From Streptococcus oralis (GTDB taxonomy: Bacteria > Bacillota > Bacilli > Lactobacillales > Streptococcaceae), in NCBI RefSeq assembly GCF_001578935.1, contig NZ_KQ969522.1, forward strand, positions 239,659 through 303,658: a stretch of 64,000 nt of DNA, written 5' to 3'. Every line of letters starts with the position of its first letter. The stretch's first letter is position 1. A program made the position numbers and the translations under genes. This document shows, one piece after another, positions 20,369 to 29,395 of this stretch. The notes under the pieces are model-generated. The model searched no databases. It saw nothing but the letters and a program-made list of their open reading frames with translations, and had not been told where the DNA came from.

Positions 20369-21063
20369 GAGCAATCCTCCAGTCGTTTATATTGGCGACC
20401 TTCTTCATCAAAATTATCAGGCTCCAACCAATTTTCAAAGCGCACTTTTCGGGCAGGCCATTCTGTATCTAGCATGGAAAACCAATCCGTATCTCGCGTC
20501 CGTCCCTTGTAAATCACCGCCTGTCTAAAGGTTCCCTCAAAGGTAAATCCCAAGCGTAGGGCAGCCTTGCGTGAAGGCCCATTGAGCTGGTCGCACTTCC
20601 ACTCATAGCGGCGATATCCCAAGTCCTCAAAAACATAGCGTGCCAAGAGATACTGGGCTTCTGTTCCTATTCTCGTCCTCTTGAGCGCAGGTGAAAAGGT
20701 GACAGCGCCCACTTCTATTACTCGGTTATTCTGATCAATGCGCATGAGAGAAAATGTTCCAAAAACCTTATCAGTTGCCTTGTCTATAATCGCATAGTAA
20801 AAACGGTCCTTACGAGCCAACATCTGATTTAAGACGGCAACCAGTTCTTCCATATCTGCCACTGGTTCCTGAAAAAGGTAGGTCCACATTTCCCGAGGTG
20901 TATCTGGACCATAAACAGCTAATAAATCCTCCGCATGCTTTTCCACCGAAAGAGCCTCTATCCGAGCGTAACGCCCTTCTAAGAAATCAATGGAAGGCAA
21001 TTCACCTGGTGTATAACCTTCCATTGACTCACCAATCATCTGACCATATTCATTTACTGGCAT
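20365..21063 (-). CDS. GNAT family N-acetyltransferase (RimJ/RimL-like)
   Basis: A 232-aa protein of the Acetyltransf_3 type: RIGTEAQYLLARYVFEDLGYRRYEWKCDQLNGPSRKAALRLGFTFEG is the classical acetyl-CoA-binding and C-terminal region. Related proteins acetylate ribosomal protein N-termini, antibiotics or small amines; the substrate here is not known. It is the first gene of a tight three-gene unit with the PEP-mutase-like protein and the second GNAT. Confidence 0.87.
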   Translation of the reverse strand: MPVNEYGQMIGESMEGYTPGELPSIDFLEGRYARIEALSVEKHAEDLLAVYGPDTPREMWTYLFQEPVADMEELVAVLNQMLARKDRFYYAIIDKATDKVFGTFSLMRIDQNNRVIEVGAVTFSPALKRTRIGTEAQYLLARYVFEDLGYRRYEWKCDQLNGPSRKAALRLGFTFEGTFRQAVIYKGRTRDTDWFSMLDTEWPARKVRFENWLEPDNFDEEGRQYKRLEDCS

Positions 21064-21156
21064 CGTTTTCTCCTTATTTTACGCTGAAAATACTATATCA
21101 TAATTTGCTCTATATGGAAACTAGCACTCTCCCCAAACTTCATCCTCAACACTACA

Positions 21157-21576
21157 TTAATGATTCGTTTTCTTTCTTTTATCTTCTAAGGCTTGGTTAA
21201 TTCGTTGGGTGAGCTTGTGAGTTTGCCAGATCTGGTACAACCATATCAGTCCATAAATTAATAAGAAAAAGAACCAAAGCAAGGGACTCAACAATGCTGA
21301 ACCCCAGCCAAAAAATAGGTAGGTCAATACTAAAATAGTAGCTGTCGCTAATAAATGAACTCCTACACGCATACTATAAGCAAGAAACTCTAGCCTTTCA
21401 AGGATTAAGGTCAATACCCCCATAATTCCACTCATCAAAAACAAAGCTAGAATATTTTTTGTCGTTGGTGCGGGATAGGTAATACCTGAATAAAACTGAG
21501 CCAATAACACCAAACTCAAATAAACAAAGGAGGCCGTACGCATTCCCGATACAAAATAAGCAATCAATCGCTTCAT
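21157..21576 (-). CDS. DUF3021 family membrane protein
   Basis: A 139-aa protein with four hydrophobic segments and a basic C-terminus (RINQALEDKRKKTNH). DUF3021 proteins are almost always encoded next to a receiver-less LytTR regulator, as here (9 bases downstream of it), and are thought to hold or inhibit the regulator at the membrane. It is the last gene of the ABC/LytTR operon. Confidence 0.85.
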   Translation of the reverse strand: MKRLIAYFVSGMRTASFVYLSLVLLAQFYSGITYPAPTTKNILALFLMSGIMGVLTLILERLEFLAYSMRVGVHLLATATILVLTYLFFGWGSALLSPLLWFFFLLIYGLIWLYQIWQTHKLTQRINQALEDKRKKTNH

Positions 21577-21585
21577 GATTTTCTC

Positions 21586-22041
21586 CTATAAACCTAGATA
21601 ATCCATTAAGGACTTAACGTATTTCCGACTCACACTCGATTTGATACCCCGAGTCATCTTAGCCATCATGTTTCCTGAAAAGCTATCCGATAATGACTCT
21701 AAATGGTCAATGTTTATAACTGAATGACGCGATATCTGTATAAAGTTACGCCGGTTAATCCGATTCTGAAAGTTTGTCAATGTTTCCTTAGTTTTATAAA
21801 TCCCGTCTACCGTATAAATGGTCAACAAATTCTTATCGATATCTGCTAGAATAAGATCCTCAATTTTCACCATAACCAGATGATCATCCGTTCGAATAGG
21901 AATGACCACCTGATTAGTCGTTGAAAATTGTTCTAAATACTCCATGACTTCTCTTGCTTGGTCAGTTAACTGAGCTGCCTGAATTAAAATGTGTGGGTCT
22001 TTTTCTGAAAACTCTGTCTTCATTTCAAAACGAATCTTCAT
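21586..22041 (-). CDS. LytTR family DNA-binding regulator
   Basis: A 151-aa protein with no receiver domain. The LytTR DNA-binding fold fills residues about 45-150 (ADIDKNLLTIYTVDGIYKTKETL; RRNFIQISRHSVINIDHLESL). Together with the membrane protein downstream it forms a LytTR-regulatory-system pair. It lies 18 bases downstream of the ABC permease gene and probably controls this operon. Confidence 0.9.
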   Translation of the reverse strand: MKIRFEMKTEFSEKDPHILIQAAQLTDQAREVMEYLEQFSTTNQVVIPIRTDDHLVMVKIEDLILADIDKNLLTIYTVDGIYKTKETLTNFQNRINRRNFIQISRHSVINIDHLESLSDSFSGNMMAKMTRGIKSSVSRKYVKSLMDYLGL

Positions 22042-22059
22042 TTTCTCTCCAATACATCT

Positions 22060-22902
22060 TTATTTTCTCTTGCTAAACACTTTAACAAATAAAAGCCAAA
22101 GAAGAATAGCGACGAGACTGATAATAACCACTATAAAGTATGTTTCTCCCTTTGTCAATAGTTCTTGCCAGTTGATTTGGATTCCCATTTTTTCTTGAAA
22201 TTCCTGTAACAGACTGTTATTTCCTGAAAATGCGGTCTCTAACCGCTCTTCCATCAAGACTTGTCGATAAAGAGAAGCAATATAAGTTGCAGGGGTACAT
22301 TTCATGAAAAGCTGTGCAGAATCAGGTAATACTCCAATAGGGATATAAGTTCCTACTAAAAATCCAGAAGCAGTTCCCACTATCGTTGCTAGTTTACCAA
22401 GGCTATCTACAGATTGAAAACGGTAAATCAAGAGAACATTTACCAAACTTGAAAGCAGACTGCTTAACAACATAATCAAAGCGATTTCCGGTAAATGGCT
22501 GATAACTGGGCTCTCTTTAAAATAAAAACTCATAACAGCATACATAAACACCTGCATAACAAAAGAAATAACAATACTACTGATTAGATAGGAGGCCTGT
22601 AAGCCCCAGTTACCTAAATCAGTCAAGAAAAGATCTTGATCCACTTGATTTTCGCGGTCCTGTACCATTTGTTTAAGAGCCGTAAAACTGGTTGTCATCC
22701 CAGTCACAGCCAATGTCCCACCCATCAGCCAGTTATTTAAAAGGTTCGTACTATTAGGGAGTTGGGACCAAGAATCCGTCAAATTCTTCTGCAAAAAAAT
22801 GATATAAAGGAGGAAGGAAATCAATGCCCCCAATAATGAGAAAAATACTCCCGAACGATTACGAAAATATAAGATAAAATTCCGTTTCAATAAAGCTAGC
22901 AT
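22060..22902 (-). CDS. ABC-2 type transporter permease
   Basis: A 280-aa membrane protein with about six helices, starting with the typical short cytoplasmic tail MLALLKRNFILYFRNRSGVFF. A large loop around residues 215-250 precedes the last helix. It is paired with the ATP-binding protein upstream (start/stop overlap of one base). Likely an exporter of a drug or peptide; cargo unknown. Confidence 0.88.
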   Translation of the reverse strand: MLALLKRNFILYFRNRSGVFFSLLGALISFLLYIIFLQKNLTDSWSQLPNSTNLLNNWLMGGTLAVTGMTTSFTALKQMVQDRENQVDQDLFLTDLGNWGLQASYLISSIVISFVMQVFMYAVMSFYFKESPVISHLPEIALIMLLSSLLSSLVNVLLIYRFQSVDSLGKLATIVGTASGFLVGTYIPIGVLPDSAQLFMKCTPATYIASLYRQVLMEERLETAFSGNNSLLQEFQEKMGIQINWQELLTKGETYFIVVIISLVAILLWLLFVKVFSKRK

Positions 22903-23768
22903 TAGCGAACCTCTCTTCCTGTAAGTGCAATAAAGGCATCATCCATAGTGCCCGGACGAAACTCAAAAGAATCAATTTCTTCTCGAACTTTTGCCAAATA
23001 TTCAATGGCTTCCTGTGACGTCCTTGGATAAAAAAGATATTCCAACTCATTTTCTTCCTCTACTGTCATTCCAGCCTGTAACAATTTTTCTAGATCCTTC
23101 ATTTCCTTAAAACGAATTTTTAGGATATTAGATGCATACTGACTTTTAATAGCAGTCGCAGAACCTTGCGCAATCACTTTCCCATGATCAACGATATAGA
23201 TCTGATCTGCTTCATCCGCTTCATCCAGATAATGAGTCGTTAAGATAATAGTCATCCCTTCATCCTTTTGTAGTCGATACAGTAGATTCCAGATGGATTT
23301 GCGCGTCTGAATATCAAGACCTGTCGTTGGTTCATCCAAGAAAAGAATATCTGGTCGCGAAAGAAGAGCACGCGCAATATCAACCCGACGTTTTTGCCCA
23401 CCTGACAAAGTCCCATAGAGTTGTTTCTGGAAAGCCGTCAAACCCAGTTGATGGATCAAATCATCCACACGACTTGCTGCAATCTCCTTATACTGTTGAG
23501 CGCGAATCGTGAGATTTTCCCTAACCGTCAACATCTCATCCAGTACACTAGCTTGAAAAACAACTCCGATTTTCGTATTTGGCGCATATCGAATCTGACC
23601 TTGTGTCGGCTTTTTCGAACCGATTAACATGGAAATAGTGGTTGATTTCCCTGCACCATTGGGACCCAAAATAGCATTGAAACTTCCTGTTTCAAACTCT
23701 AACTGAATATCATCGACAGCCATATGATTGCCGTACCGTTTAGTCAAATGTTTAGCTTGTAAAATCAT
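22902..23768 (-). CDS. ABC transporter ATP-binding protein
   Basis: A 288-aa nucleotide-binding subunit. Walker A is GPNGAGKST, the Q-loop VVFQASVLDEM, the signature LSGGQKRR and Walker B ILFLDEPTTGLD with the H-loop TTHYLDEADEAD, all intact. The C-terminal extension of about 70 residues matches the DrrA/CcmA-like exporter ATPases. First gene of the ABC-LytTR-DUF3021 operon. Confidence 0.93.
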   Translation of the reverse strand: MILQAKHLTKRYGNHMAVDDIQLEFETGSFNAILGPNGAGKSTTISMLIGSKKPTQGQIRYAPNTKIGVVFQASVLDEMLTVRENLTIRAQQYKEIAASRVDDLIHQLGLTAFQKQLYGTLSGGQKRRVDIARALLSRPDILFLDEPTTGLDIQTRKSIWNLLYRLQKDEGMTIILTTHYLDEADEADQIYIVDHGKVIAQGSATAIKSQYASNILKIRFKEMKDLEKLLQAGMTVEEENELEYLFYPRTSQEAIEYLAKVREEIDSFEFRPGTMDDAFIALTGREVR

Positions 23769-24262
23769 ATTTTCCCCTCCTCTTTACCACACTAGTTTAA
23801 CAAAAAGTATGAAAGAAAAATCGACTTTTGAGATAAGCAGTTAAAATGAAAGGCCAAGTGGTAAAATAATGGGGGTTAAGTTAAAGTGGTGCAGACTGCA
23901 ACCGTTTTTCTCCTATCGAATCACTAGAGGAAGTTGAAAAACACTTACAACCACACATTATATTTTTAAATATGCGCTATAAAAGAGGTGTTTTATAGCA
24001 TCCGGCAGAAAAATCCAAGAGTCGGTAGTATTGTTCTCGCTAAACCAAACAATAAAAAATGAATCAGAAATCATGGCACACACCCCTTCTATCAAAATGA
24101 AACTGCTGAATAGGATATGATTGAATTTGAAGCAAGTATGGTCCTGAATTTGAAACTGCCATTAACGATAAGTCTATCTATTAGGAAAGAAATCTTCAAT
24201 ACAAGCAAAAACAGCTCTTGTTATCCAAGAAGAGCTGTTCTATTTTATGAAAGAGAAAGTCA
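23769..24262. other. 494-bp intergenic stretch with a decayed coding remnant
   Basis: No intact gene. On the plus strand around 23900-23996 a frame reads PIESLEEVEKHLQPHI, then IFLNMRYKRGVL, before a stop; a second short frame (HGTHPFYQNETAE) follows near 24073-24112. This looks like a degraded gene or insertion-sequence fragment, but I cannot name the parent. Confidence 0.35.
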
Positions 24263-24676
24263 CTAGTGACCCTTGTGCTTCTCTTTACGTTTTTGCTGTT
24301 TGCGTTCAAATTTCTCTTGCTTGAGCAATTGCTTTTGGAGACTAGACTGTTGTTTTGAATGCTTTTTTCGTTCCTCGTACTGCAACTGCAGGAGCTCTTG
24401 TGACTTAGAAGAAACTTTCTGCTTCACCTGTTTCTTTACAGCTCGCTGCAGACGCTTCGGATTCTTAATCTTCACATGCTGTTTGACTGTTGCCTCTGGA
24501 CTAAAAGATAACCGAACAAACTGAGTCTGTAAAAGTTTCAAAATTTCATCCTCTTTTGGTTCCTGACCAAATGTCACTCGACAAACTTGATAAGTTCCCT
24601 CATACTCTTGTTCAAACAATCCATGCCAAAATCCATCTTCAAAATAAACTGTCAAGCCAATTGAAACGATTTCCAT
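24263..24676 (-). CDS. yjdF: YjdF family protein (DUF2992)
   Basis: 137 aa. The globular N-terminal half (LTVYFEDGFWHGLFEQEYEG...YQVCRVTFGQEPKEDEIL) is the DUF2992 core, and the C-terminal 60 residues are a highly basic Lys/Gln-rich tail ending in KEKHKGH. In Firmicutes this gene is regulated by the yjdF riboswitch, which senses azaaromatic compounds; the long structured leader here fits that. The biochemical role of YjdF is unknown. It has an AAGGAGG ribosome binding site. Confidence 0.85.
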   Translation of the reverse strand: MEIVSIGLTVYFEDGFWHGLFEQEYEGTYQVCRVTFGQEPKEDEILKLLQTQFVRLSFSPEATVKQHVKIKNPKRLQRAVKKQVKQKVSSKSQELLQLQYEERKKHSKQQSSLQKQLLKQEKFERKQQKRKEKHKGH

Positions 24677-24679
24677 GAC

Positions 24680-24786
24680 AGCACCTCCTTAAATCTATCC
24701 CTAAGAATGGACAACCAAGGAGGAAGGTTACTGATAGGCTTGCCTACGTCTGGACTACCAACCAGAACTGTGTTGTTATCTTAGTT
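24680..24786 (-). ncRNA. probable yjdF riboswitch leader
   Basis: About 107 bases separate the predicted transcription start from the yjdF ribosome binding site, without an ORF. The leader is rich in paired segments (for example AGGCAAGCCT, and CCTCCTTGG able to mask the AAGGAGG site). Position before a DUF2992 gene is the defining context of the yjdF motif RNA. I infer the motif from context and did not run a covariance model. Confidence 0.6.
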
Positions 24787-24792
24787 GGGACT

Positions 24793-24821
24793 ATTATAGC
24801 ACGGTTCAGCACTATCTACAA
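24793..24821 (-). promoter_or_regulatory. promoter of the yjdF transcript
   Basis: TTGTAG (24816-24821), 17-base spacer, TATAAT (24793-24798). The -35 overlaps the stop codon of the BAAT-type hydrolase gene. Confidence 0.75.
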
Positions 24822-26048
24822 ATTTTTCAAATGTGTATCAAAAAAATTTATCGTAGCAAACCAAGAGTCTACACTTTCTTTCATTAATAAGCGCCAATCT
24901 TTTCGATAACGATGATTCGGTTGATAAGCAACCGTCAACATATGCCCCGTTTCATGGTATTTTTTAAACAAAATGGATTTCCCTTTATAATGTGAAATAA
25001 TATCATCTATCGCGGATGACGCATTCCATATTTCATCAACATCGCTTCCTAGCAATAATAAAGGAGAGGCAATTTTACTCACATCAATCTGAGCCCTACT
25101 ATCTTCAGGAATATGTTTTCCAAAAAACTTGTTTAACAAATAATTTCCTAGTTGAAATTTTTGATACGGAAGTTCTTTTTGCAAATATGTCCAAGAAGAT
25201 GAATGAGAATTGAGTTTTCCCTTTATTCCCTCAAATATTATATTTGAGGGGGAATTGAGTACCAAACATTGCACATCATCCAAAATACTTTGTCCAGCCA
25301 GAACAAGCTCTGCTCCTTTAGAACGACCATATATTCCTATTTTTGTATTATCAACTTGAGGATGATGATATAGAAAATCTTTCGCTTCCTCCAGACATTC
25401 TATCGGAATTCGTTCTAAGTTTTGGGGTAATCCCTCTAAACCAAAATAAGCTATCGCAAGACAAATATAGCCTCTAGAAGATAAAAGTTGGGCAATGTTC
25501 TGAGCTTTTTCAATTCTTCCCTCACTACCACTAACAATAATCACAGCCGGCGCCTTTTTTAACTTTTCATCATAAAATAATCGACCTTGAAAATGCTTAT
25601 CATAAATATCTTGATACCTTATTCCCAGATTCATATAACGCCTTACAAAACTTTGCTCCGCGACCACATCTTTCCCCAGCCTGATTTTAATTTCAACACC
25701 AAAACAATCTCGCAAAAGAATTCTATCAAGAGAACTGGGTAATCTCCTTTTCCTATCCTTCAACGGTTTCGCATTAAAGAACAAGCCCATTTCTGAAACT
25801 CCTTTATAAGATCCCGAAATAGATGCTGTTTGAGAGGTGTCAATCATACCGTCCTGATCAGATAAAAAAATTGCAGTTGATTTCCACATGACATCATGAT
25901 CTAAAAGTAAGGGAGCGTTTATACAGTAATAATCAGACAGGTACATTTCTACACAATACCTTGTCCTTTGTTCTAAACCATTGATAGTAATATAAAAAGA
26001 TTCATCTGCTAAGTCAGTTTGTGAAATCAGTTCAATGTTTACAGTCAT
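24816..26048 (-). CDS. acyl-CoA thioesterase / BAAT N- and C-terminal domain protein
   Basis: 410 aa from ATG 26048, with AGGAG upstream. An N-terminal Ig-like Bile_Hydr_Trans domain (about 1-130) is followed by an alpha/beta-hydrolase BAAT_C domain. The nucleophile elbow is GIYGRSKGAE (Ser), the acid lies in LLLGSDVDEIW (Asp) and the His in HETGHML. Family members hydrolyse acyl-CoA or, with Cys in place of Ser, conjugate acyl groups to amino acids; Ser suggests hydrolase activity. A MarR gene and paired operators lie upstream. Confidence 0.85.
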   Translation of the reverse strand: MTVNIELISQTDLADESFYITINGLEQRTRYCVEMYLSDYYCINAPLLLDHDVMWKSTAIFLSDQDGMIDTSQTASISGSYKGVSEMGLFFNAKPLKDRKRRLPSSLDRILLRDCFGVEIKIRLGKDVVAEQSFVRRYMNLGIRYQDIYDKHFQGRLFYDEKLKKAPAVIIVSGSEGRIEKAQNIAQLLSSRGYICLAIAYFGLEGLPQNLERIPIECLEEAKDFLYHHPQVDNTKIGIYGRSKGAELVLAGQSILDDVQCLVLNSPSNIIFEGIKGKLNSHSSSWTYLQKELPYQKFQLGNYLLNKFFGKHIPEDSRAQIDVSKIASPLLLLGSDVDEIWNASSAIDDIISHYKGKSILFKKYHETGHMLTVAYQPNHRYRKDWRLLMKESVDSWFATINFFDTHLKNL

Positions 26049-26059
26049 ATCTTCTCCTT

Positions 26060-26078
26060 TTGTTAATATACTTAACAA
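26060..26078. promoter_or_regulatory. MarR operator before the BAAT-type gene
   Basis: Perfect inverted repeat TTGTTAA-TATAC-TTAACAA, between the marR stop and the hydrolase ATG, identical in its arms to the site at 26574-26592. Confidence 0.75.
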
Positions 26079-26103
26079 CCAAATTTAAAATTTACCGTGA
26101 CTT

Positions 26104-26559
26104 TCACCACGGCAATCCTCCCCATACATTTTCAATATCATCCATCAATTTCACAACTGTTTGAAGCTCCTCCTCGCTATAGTTGTTTAAAACTGAAAAG
26201 ACTGATTCTTCAATATATGCTTGTTGCTCCTTATGGATTTTAAAAACTTCGATGCCTTTTTCAGATAATCTCAAATATTTATTTTTCCCATTATTCGGAG
26301 CAAAATCAAAAACAACTAAATTTTTTTGAATTAATCTCCTAACACTTTGAGTTATTGCACTTCTCGAAACTTTTAATAATTCAGATAATTTCACTAGATT
26401 TAAGGGCTGATTTTTCCCAATCACAACAATCAAATGTACCTCATTCAACGTAATGGATTTGTCAATACTAATTTTATGTTGATTTTTTTTTAGCTGTTCA
26501 AATGCTAAAATAAATCTATTGAAACGATTATTAAATGTAATAAATTCTTTTTTATCCAT
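26104..26559 (-). CDS. MarR family transcriptional regulator
   Basis: A 151-aa winged-helix repressor. The recognition region is LNLVKLSELLKVSRSAITQSVRRLIQKNLVVFDFAPNNGKNKYLRLSEKG, with the wing at NNGKNK. Identical inverted repeats upstream of this gene and of the next one point to autoregulation and control of the downstream BAAT-type hydrolase. The ligand is unknown; an acyl or aromatic compound is plausible. Confidence 0.9.
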   Translation of the reverse strand: MDKKEFITFNNRFNRFILAFEQLKKNQHKISIDKSITLNEVHLIVVIGKNQPLNLVKLSELLKVSRSAITQSVRRLIQKNLVVFDFAPNNGKNKYLRLSEKGIEVFKIHKEQQAYIEESVFSVLNNYSEEELQTVVKLMDDIENVWGGLPW

Positions 26560-26573
26560 AATCTCTCTTTTCT

Positions 26574-26611
26574 TTGTTAATCATATTAACAAAATAGAAA
26601 CTTCTTGTCAA
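26574..26611 (-). promoter_or_regulatory. marR promoter with overlapping operator
   Basis: TTGACA (26606-26611), 17-base spacer, TAATAT (26583-26588). The inverted repeat TTGTTAA-TCATA-TTAACAA (26574-26592) covers the -10, a classical repressor position. Confidence 0.82.
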
Positions 26612-26616
26612 ATAAA

Positions 26617-26644
26617 AATCCTCCAGATTCTACTCTGAAGGATT
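26617..26644 (-). terminator. leuS terminator
   Basis: Minus-strand hairpin AATCCT-T-CAGA / TCTG-G-AGGATT with a short loop, followed by a T-rich run. It lies just upstream of the marR -35. Confidence 0.75.
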
Positions 26645-26649
26645 CCTAT

Positions 26650-26734
26650 CTTATTTCACAACGATATTATCGAGTTTAGTTGGCTCAAACAGTTTGGGGA
26701 ACTGTTTGAGGTTGGAAATCAGCAAATAAATTGG
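26650..26734 (-). pseudogene. vestigial second leuS 3' end and hairpin
   Basis: The segment 26650-26682 repeats the last codons of leuS with changes: it reads PTKLDNIVVK-stop, while the active gene ends [13 protein letters not shown]. The two are separated by about 50 bases containing a perfect 11-bp hairpin (CTCAAACAGTT / AACTGTTTGAG). It looks like a recombination scar from a divergent leuS allele. Confidence 0.6.
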
Positions 26735-29236
26735 TTATTTCACAACAATATTAACCAATTTATTTGGTACACTAATTACCTTCACGATTTCCTTACCGTC
26801 AATTTCTGCTTTAACTTTTTCATCCGCTAGAGCGATTTCTTGCAATTCTTCGCGTGATAGGTCTTTAGCGACCATGAGTTTGGCACGGACTTTTCCTTTG
26901 ATTTGGACGACGATTTCAATTTCGTCTTCGACGAGTTTGCTTTCATCCCATCTTGGCCAAGCTACGTAAGAGATGGACTCACCTGTTGCAACAACAGTTT
27001 GCCAGAGTTCCTCTGCCAAGTGAGGTGCAAATGGGGCAATCAATTGGATAAAGCCTTTGGCGTAGTCTACATAGAGTTTGTCTTCCTTATTAGCAGCGTT
27101 GACAAAGACCATAAGTTGGGCAATGGCTGTGTTGAATTTCAATGATTCTATTTGCTCTGTGACAGCTTTAACGGTTTCATTATAAACCTTGTCGAGAGTG
27201 CCATTGTTTTCCGCAACAATTTCCTTACTTGTAATCAAACGGTAAACACGGTCGAGGAACTTACGACTTCCTTCCAAACCTTCTTCTGACCAAGCGATAG
27301 AAGCGTCAAGTGGCCCCATGAACATCTCATAAACACGAAGGGTATCGGCACCATATTGTTCCACCACATCGTCTGGGTTGACAACGTTCTTGAGCGATTT
27401 AGACATCTTGGCTGGTGCTTGCTCCAACTCTTCTCCTGTTTCCGCATGGAAGAAGGATCCGGCACGTTTTTCAACCTTATCAGTCGCCACAAGTGCCCCA
27501 CGGTGGTCGCGGTAGCTTGTCCCCAAAATCATCCCTTGGTTAAAGAGTTTTTGGAATGGTTCCTTAGTCGGAACAACACCGAGGTCATAGAGGAATTTGT
27601 GCCAGAAACGAGCATAAAGCAAGTGAAGAACAGCATGCTCTGCACCACCGACATAAATATCTACTGGCAACCATTGTTTGAGGAGATCCTCATCAGCCAA
27701 TTTCTCTGTGTTGTGTGGATCGATATAGCGGAGGTAGTACCAACTTGAGCCTGCCCATTGTGGCATAGTATTTGTTTCACGACGACCTTTAACGCCATCT
27801 TCACGAGTTACTTCCAACCAGTCAGTCAAGTTAGCCAATGGACTCTCCCCAGTACCTGAAGGGCGAATGTCCTTGGTTACAGGCAAGACAAGTGGCAATT
27901 CATTTTCAGGGACAGCTGTTGAAGTTCCATCTTCCCAATGAATGATTGGAATTGGCTCACCCCAGTAACGTTGACGACTAAAGAGCCAGTCGCGGAGACG
28001 GTAGGTGACCTTCTCTTGTCCACAACCTTTTTCTTCCAGCCAAGCCACAATCTTAGCAATAGCATCTTCTTTGTTCAATCCATCTAGGAAGTCTGAATTG
28101 ATATGAAAGCCATCTTCTGTGTAAGCAGCTTCTGCTACATTTCCACCTTCTAGCACTTCTACGATTGGAAGGTCAAATTGTTTGGCAAATTCCCAGTCAC
28201 GTTGGTCATGGGCAGGTACGGCCATGACAGCACCTGTTCCATAACTAGCAAGAACATAGTCTGCAATCCAGATTGGGATTTCTTTACCGTTAACAGGGTT
28301 GATGGCATAAGCACCAGTCCAAACCCCTGTTTTTTCCTTGGCAAGGTCGGTACGAGCCAAGTCTGACTTGAGGCTAGCTTGGTGTTTGTAGTCGGCAACA
28401 GCCTCAGCTTGTTCAGGACTTGTGATGGCATCCACCAGCTCATGCTCAGGAGCCAAGACTGTGAAGGTCGCACCGAAAAGAGTATCCGGACGAGTAGTAA
28501 AGACGGTAAATTCCTTGTCAGTTCCCTTAACTTTGAAAGTAACATTAGCACCAGTTGATTTCCCAATCCAGTTACGTTGCATATCCTTGATAGACTCTGG
28601 CCAGTCAAGATCATCCAAGTCATTGAGCAAGCGCTCTGCATAGGCCGTGATTTTAAGCATCCATTGACGCATCGGTTTGCGGACAACTGGATAGCCACCA
28701 CGCTCAGAAGTTCCGTCAGGAAGAACTTCTTCGTTGGCGATAGCTGTTCCTAGTTCCTCAACCCAGTTTACCGGTACTTCGGCTTCATAGGCCAAACCTT
28801 TTTCGTAAAGCTTGGTGAAGATCCACTGAGTCCATTTGTAGTAGTTTGGATCTGTTGTATTGACTTCACGATCCCAGTCGTAAGAGAAGCCAAGCGCGTT
28901 GATTTGACGTTTGAAGTTGGCAATATTTTCCGCTGTAAATTCTGCTGGGTCATTCCCCGTATCCATAGCGTACTGCTCAGCTGGCAAACCAAAGGCATCC
29001 CATCCCATTGGGTGAAGGACATTGTAGCCTTGCGCACGTTTGTAACGGCTGAGGATATCGGTTGCAGTGTAGCCTTCTGGGTGTCCTACGTGCAGACCCG
29101 CTCCAGACGGATATGGGAACATATCGAGAGCATAGAACTTCGGTTTTGAGGCATCTGTTCCTGTCTTAAATGTATGATGTTTCGCCCAGTAGCCCTGCCA
29201 CTTAGGCTCAATTTCTTTATGATTGTAAAAACTCAT
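26735..29236 (-). CDS. leuS: leucyl-tRNA synthetase
   Basis: An 833-aa class I synthetase. The HIGH-type motif is HVGHPEGYT (about 52-60) and KMSKS is AKMSKSLKN. The CP1 editing domain lies in about residues 220-410 ([31 protein letters not shown]). C-terminal anticodon-binding and LeuRS-specific domains are complete. Normal length, single gene with its own terminator. Confidence 0.97.
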   Translation of the reverse strand: MSFYNHKEIEPKWQGYWAKHHTFKTGTDASKPKFYALDMFPYPSGAGLHVGHPEGYTATDILSRYKRAQGYNVLHPMGWDAFGLPAEQYAMDTGNDPAEFTAENIANFKRQINALGFSYDWDREVNTTDPNYYKWTQWIFTKLYEKGLAYEAEVPVNWVEELGTAIANEEVLPDGTSERGGYPVVRKPMRQWMLKITAYAERLLNDLDDLDWPESIKDMQRNWIGKSTGANVTFKVKGTDKEFTVFTTRPDTLFGATFTVLAPEHELVDAITSPEQAEAVADYKHQASLKSDLARTDLAKEKTGVWTGAYAINPVNGKEIPIWIADYVLASYGTGAVMAVPAHDQRDWEFAKQFDLPIVEVLEGGNVAEAAYTEDGFHINSDFLDGLNKEDAIAKIVAWLEEKGCGQEKVTYRLRDWLFSRQRYWGEPIPIIHWEDGTSTAVPENELPLVLPVTKDIRPSGTGESPLANLTDWLEVTREDGVKGRRETNTMPQWAGSSWYYLRYIDPHNTEKLADEDLLKQWLPVDIYVGGAEHAVLHLLYARFWHKFLYDLGVVPTKEPFQKLFNQGMILGTSYRDHRGALVATDKVEKRAGSFFHAETGEELEQAPAKMSKSLKNVVNPDDVVEQYGADTLRVYEMFMGPLDASIAWSEEGLEGSRKFLDRVYRLITSKEIVAENNGTLDKVYNETVKAVTEQIESLKFNTAIAQLMVFVNAANKEDKLYVDYAKGFIQLIAPFAPHLAEELWQTVVATGESISYVAWPRWDESKLVEDEIEIVVQIKGKVRAKLMVAKDLSREELQEIALADEKVKAEIDGKEIVKVISVPNKLVNIVVK

Positions 29237-29361
29237 GCTATTTCTCCAATTTTATGATGTTACTATTATACCATTTTTGAGGGAATTTGAAAGACGAGAA
29301 ATGTTCTTTTAGACTTGGATAACAAGAAATACTGAATCGCAAATCCAGCTTATTTAGCAGG

Positions 29362-29389
29362 AAAAAAATTAGCTCCTAATCGGAGCTAA
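29362..29389 (-). terminator. terminator after the phosphoglycerate mutase-like gene
   Basis: Minus-strand TTAGCTCC / GGAGCTAA stem with a 5-base loop (29369-29389), followed by seven T. Confidence 0.9.
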
Positions 29390-29395
29390 CTTCTA

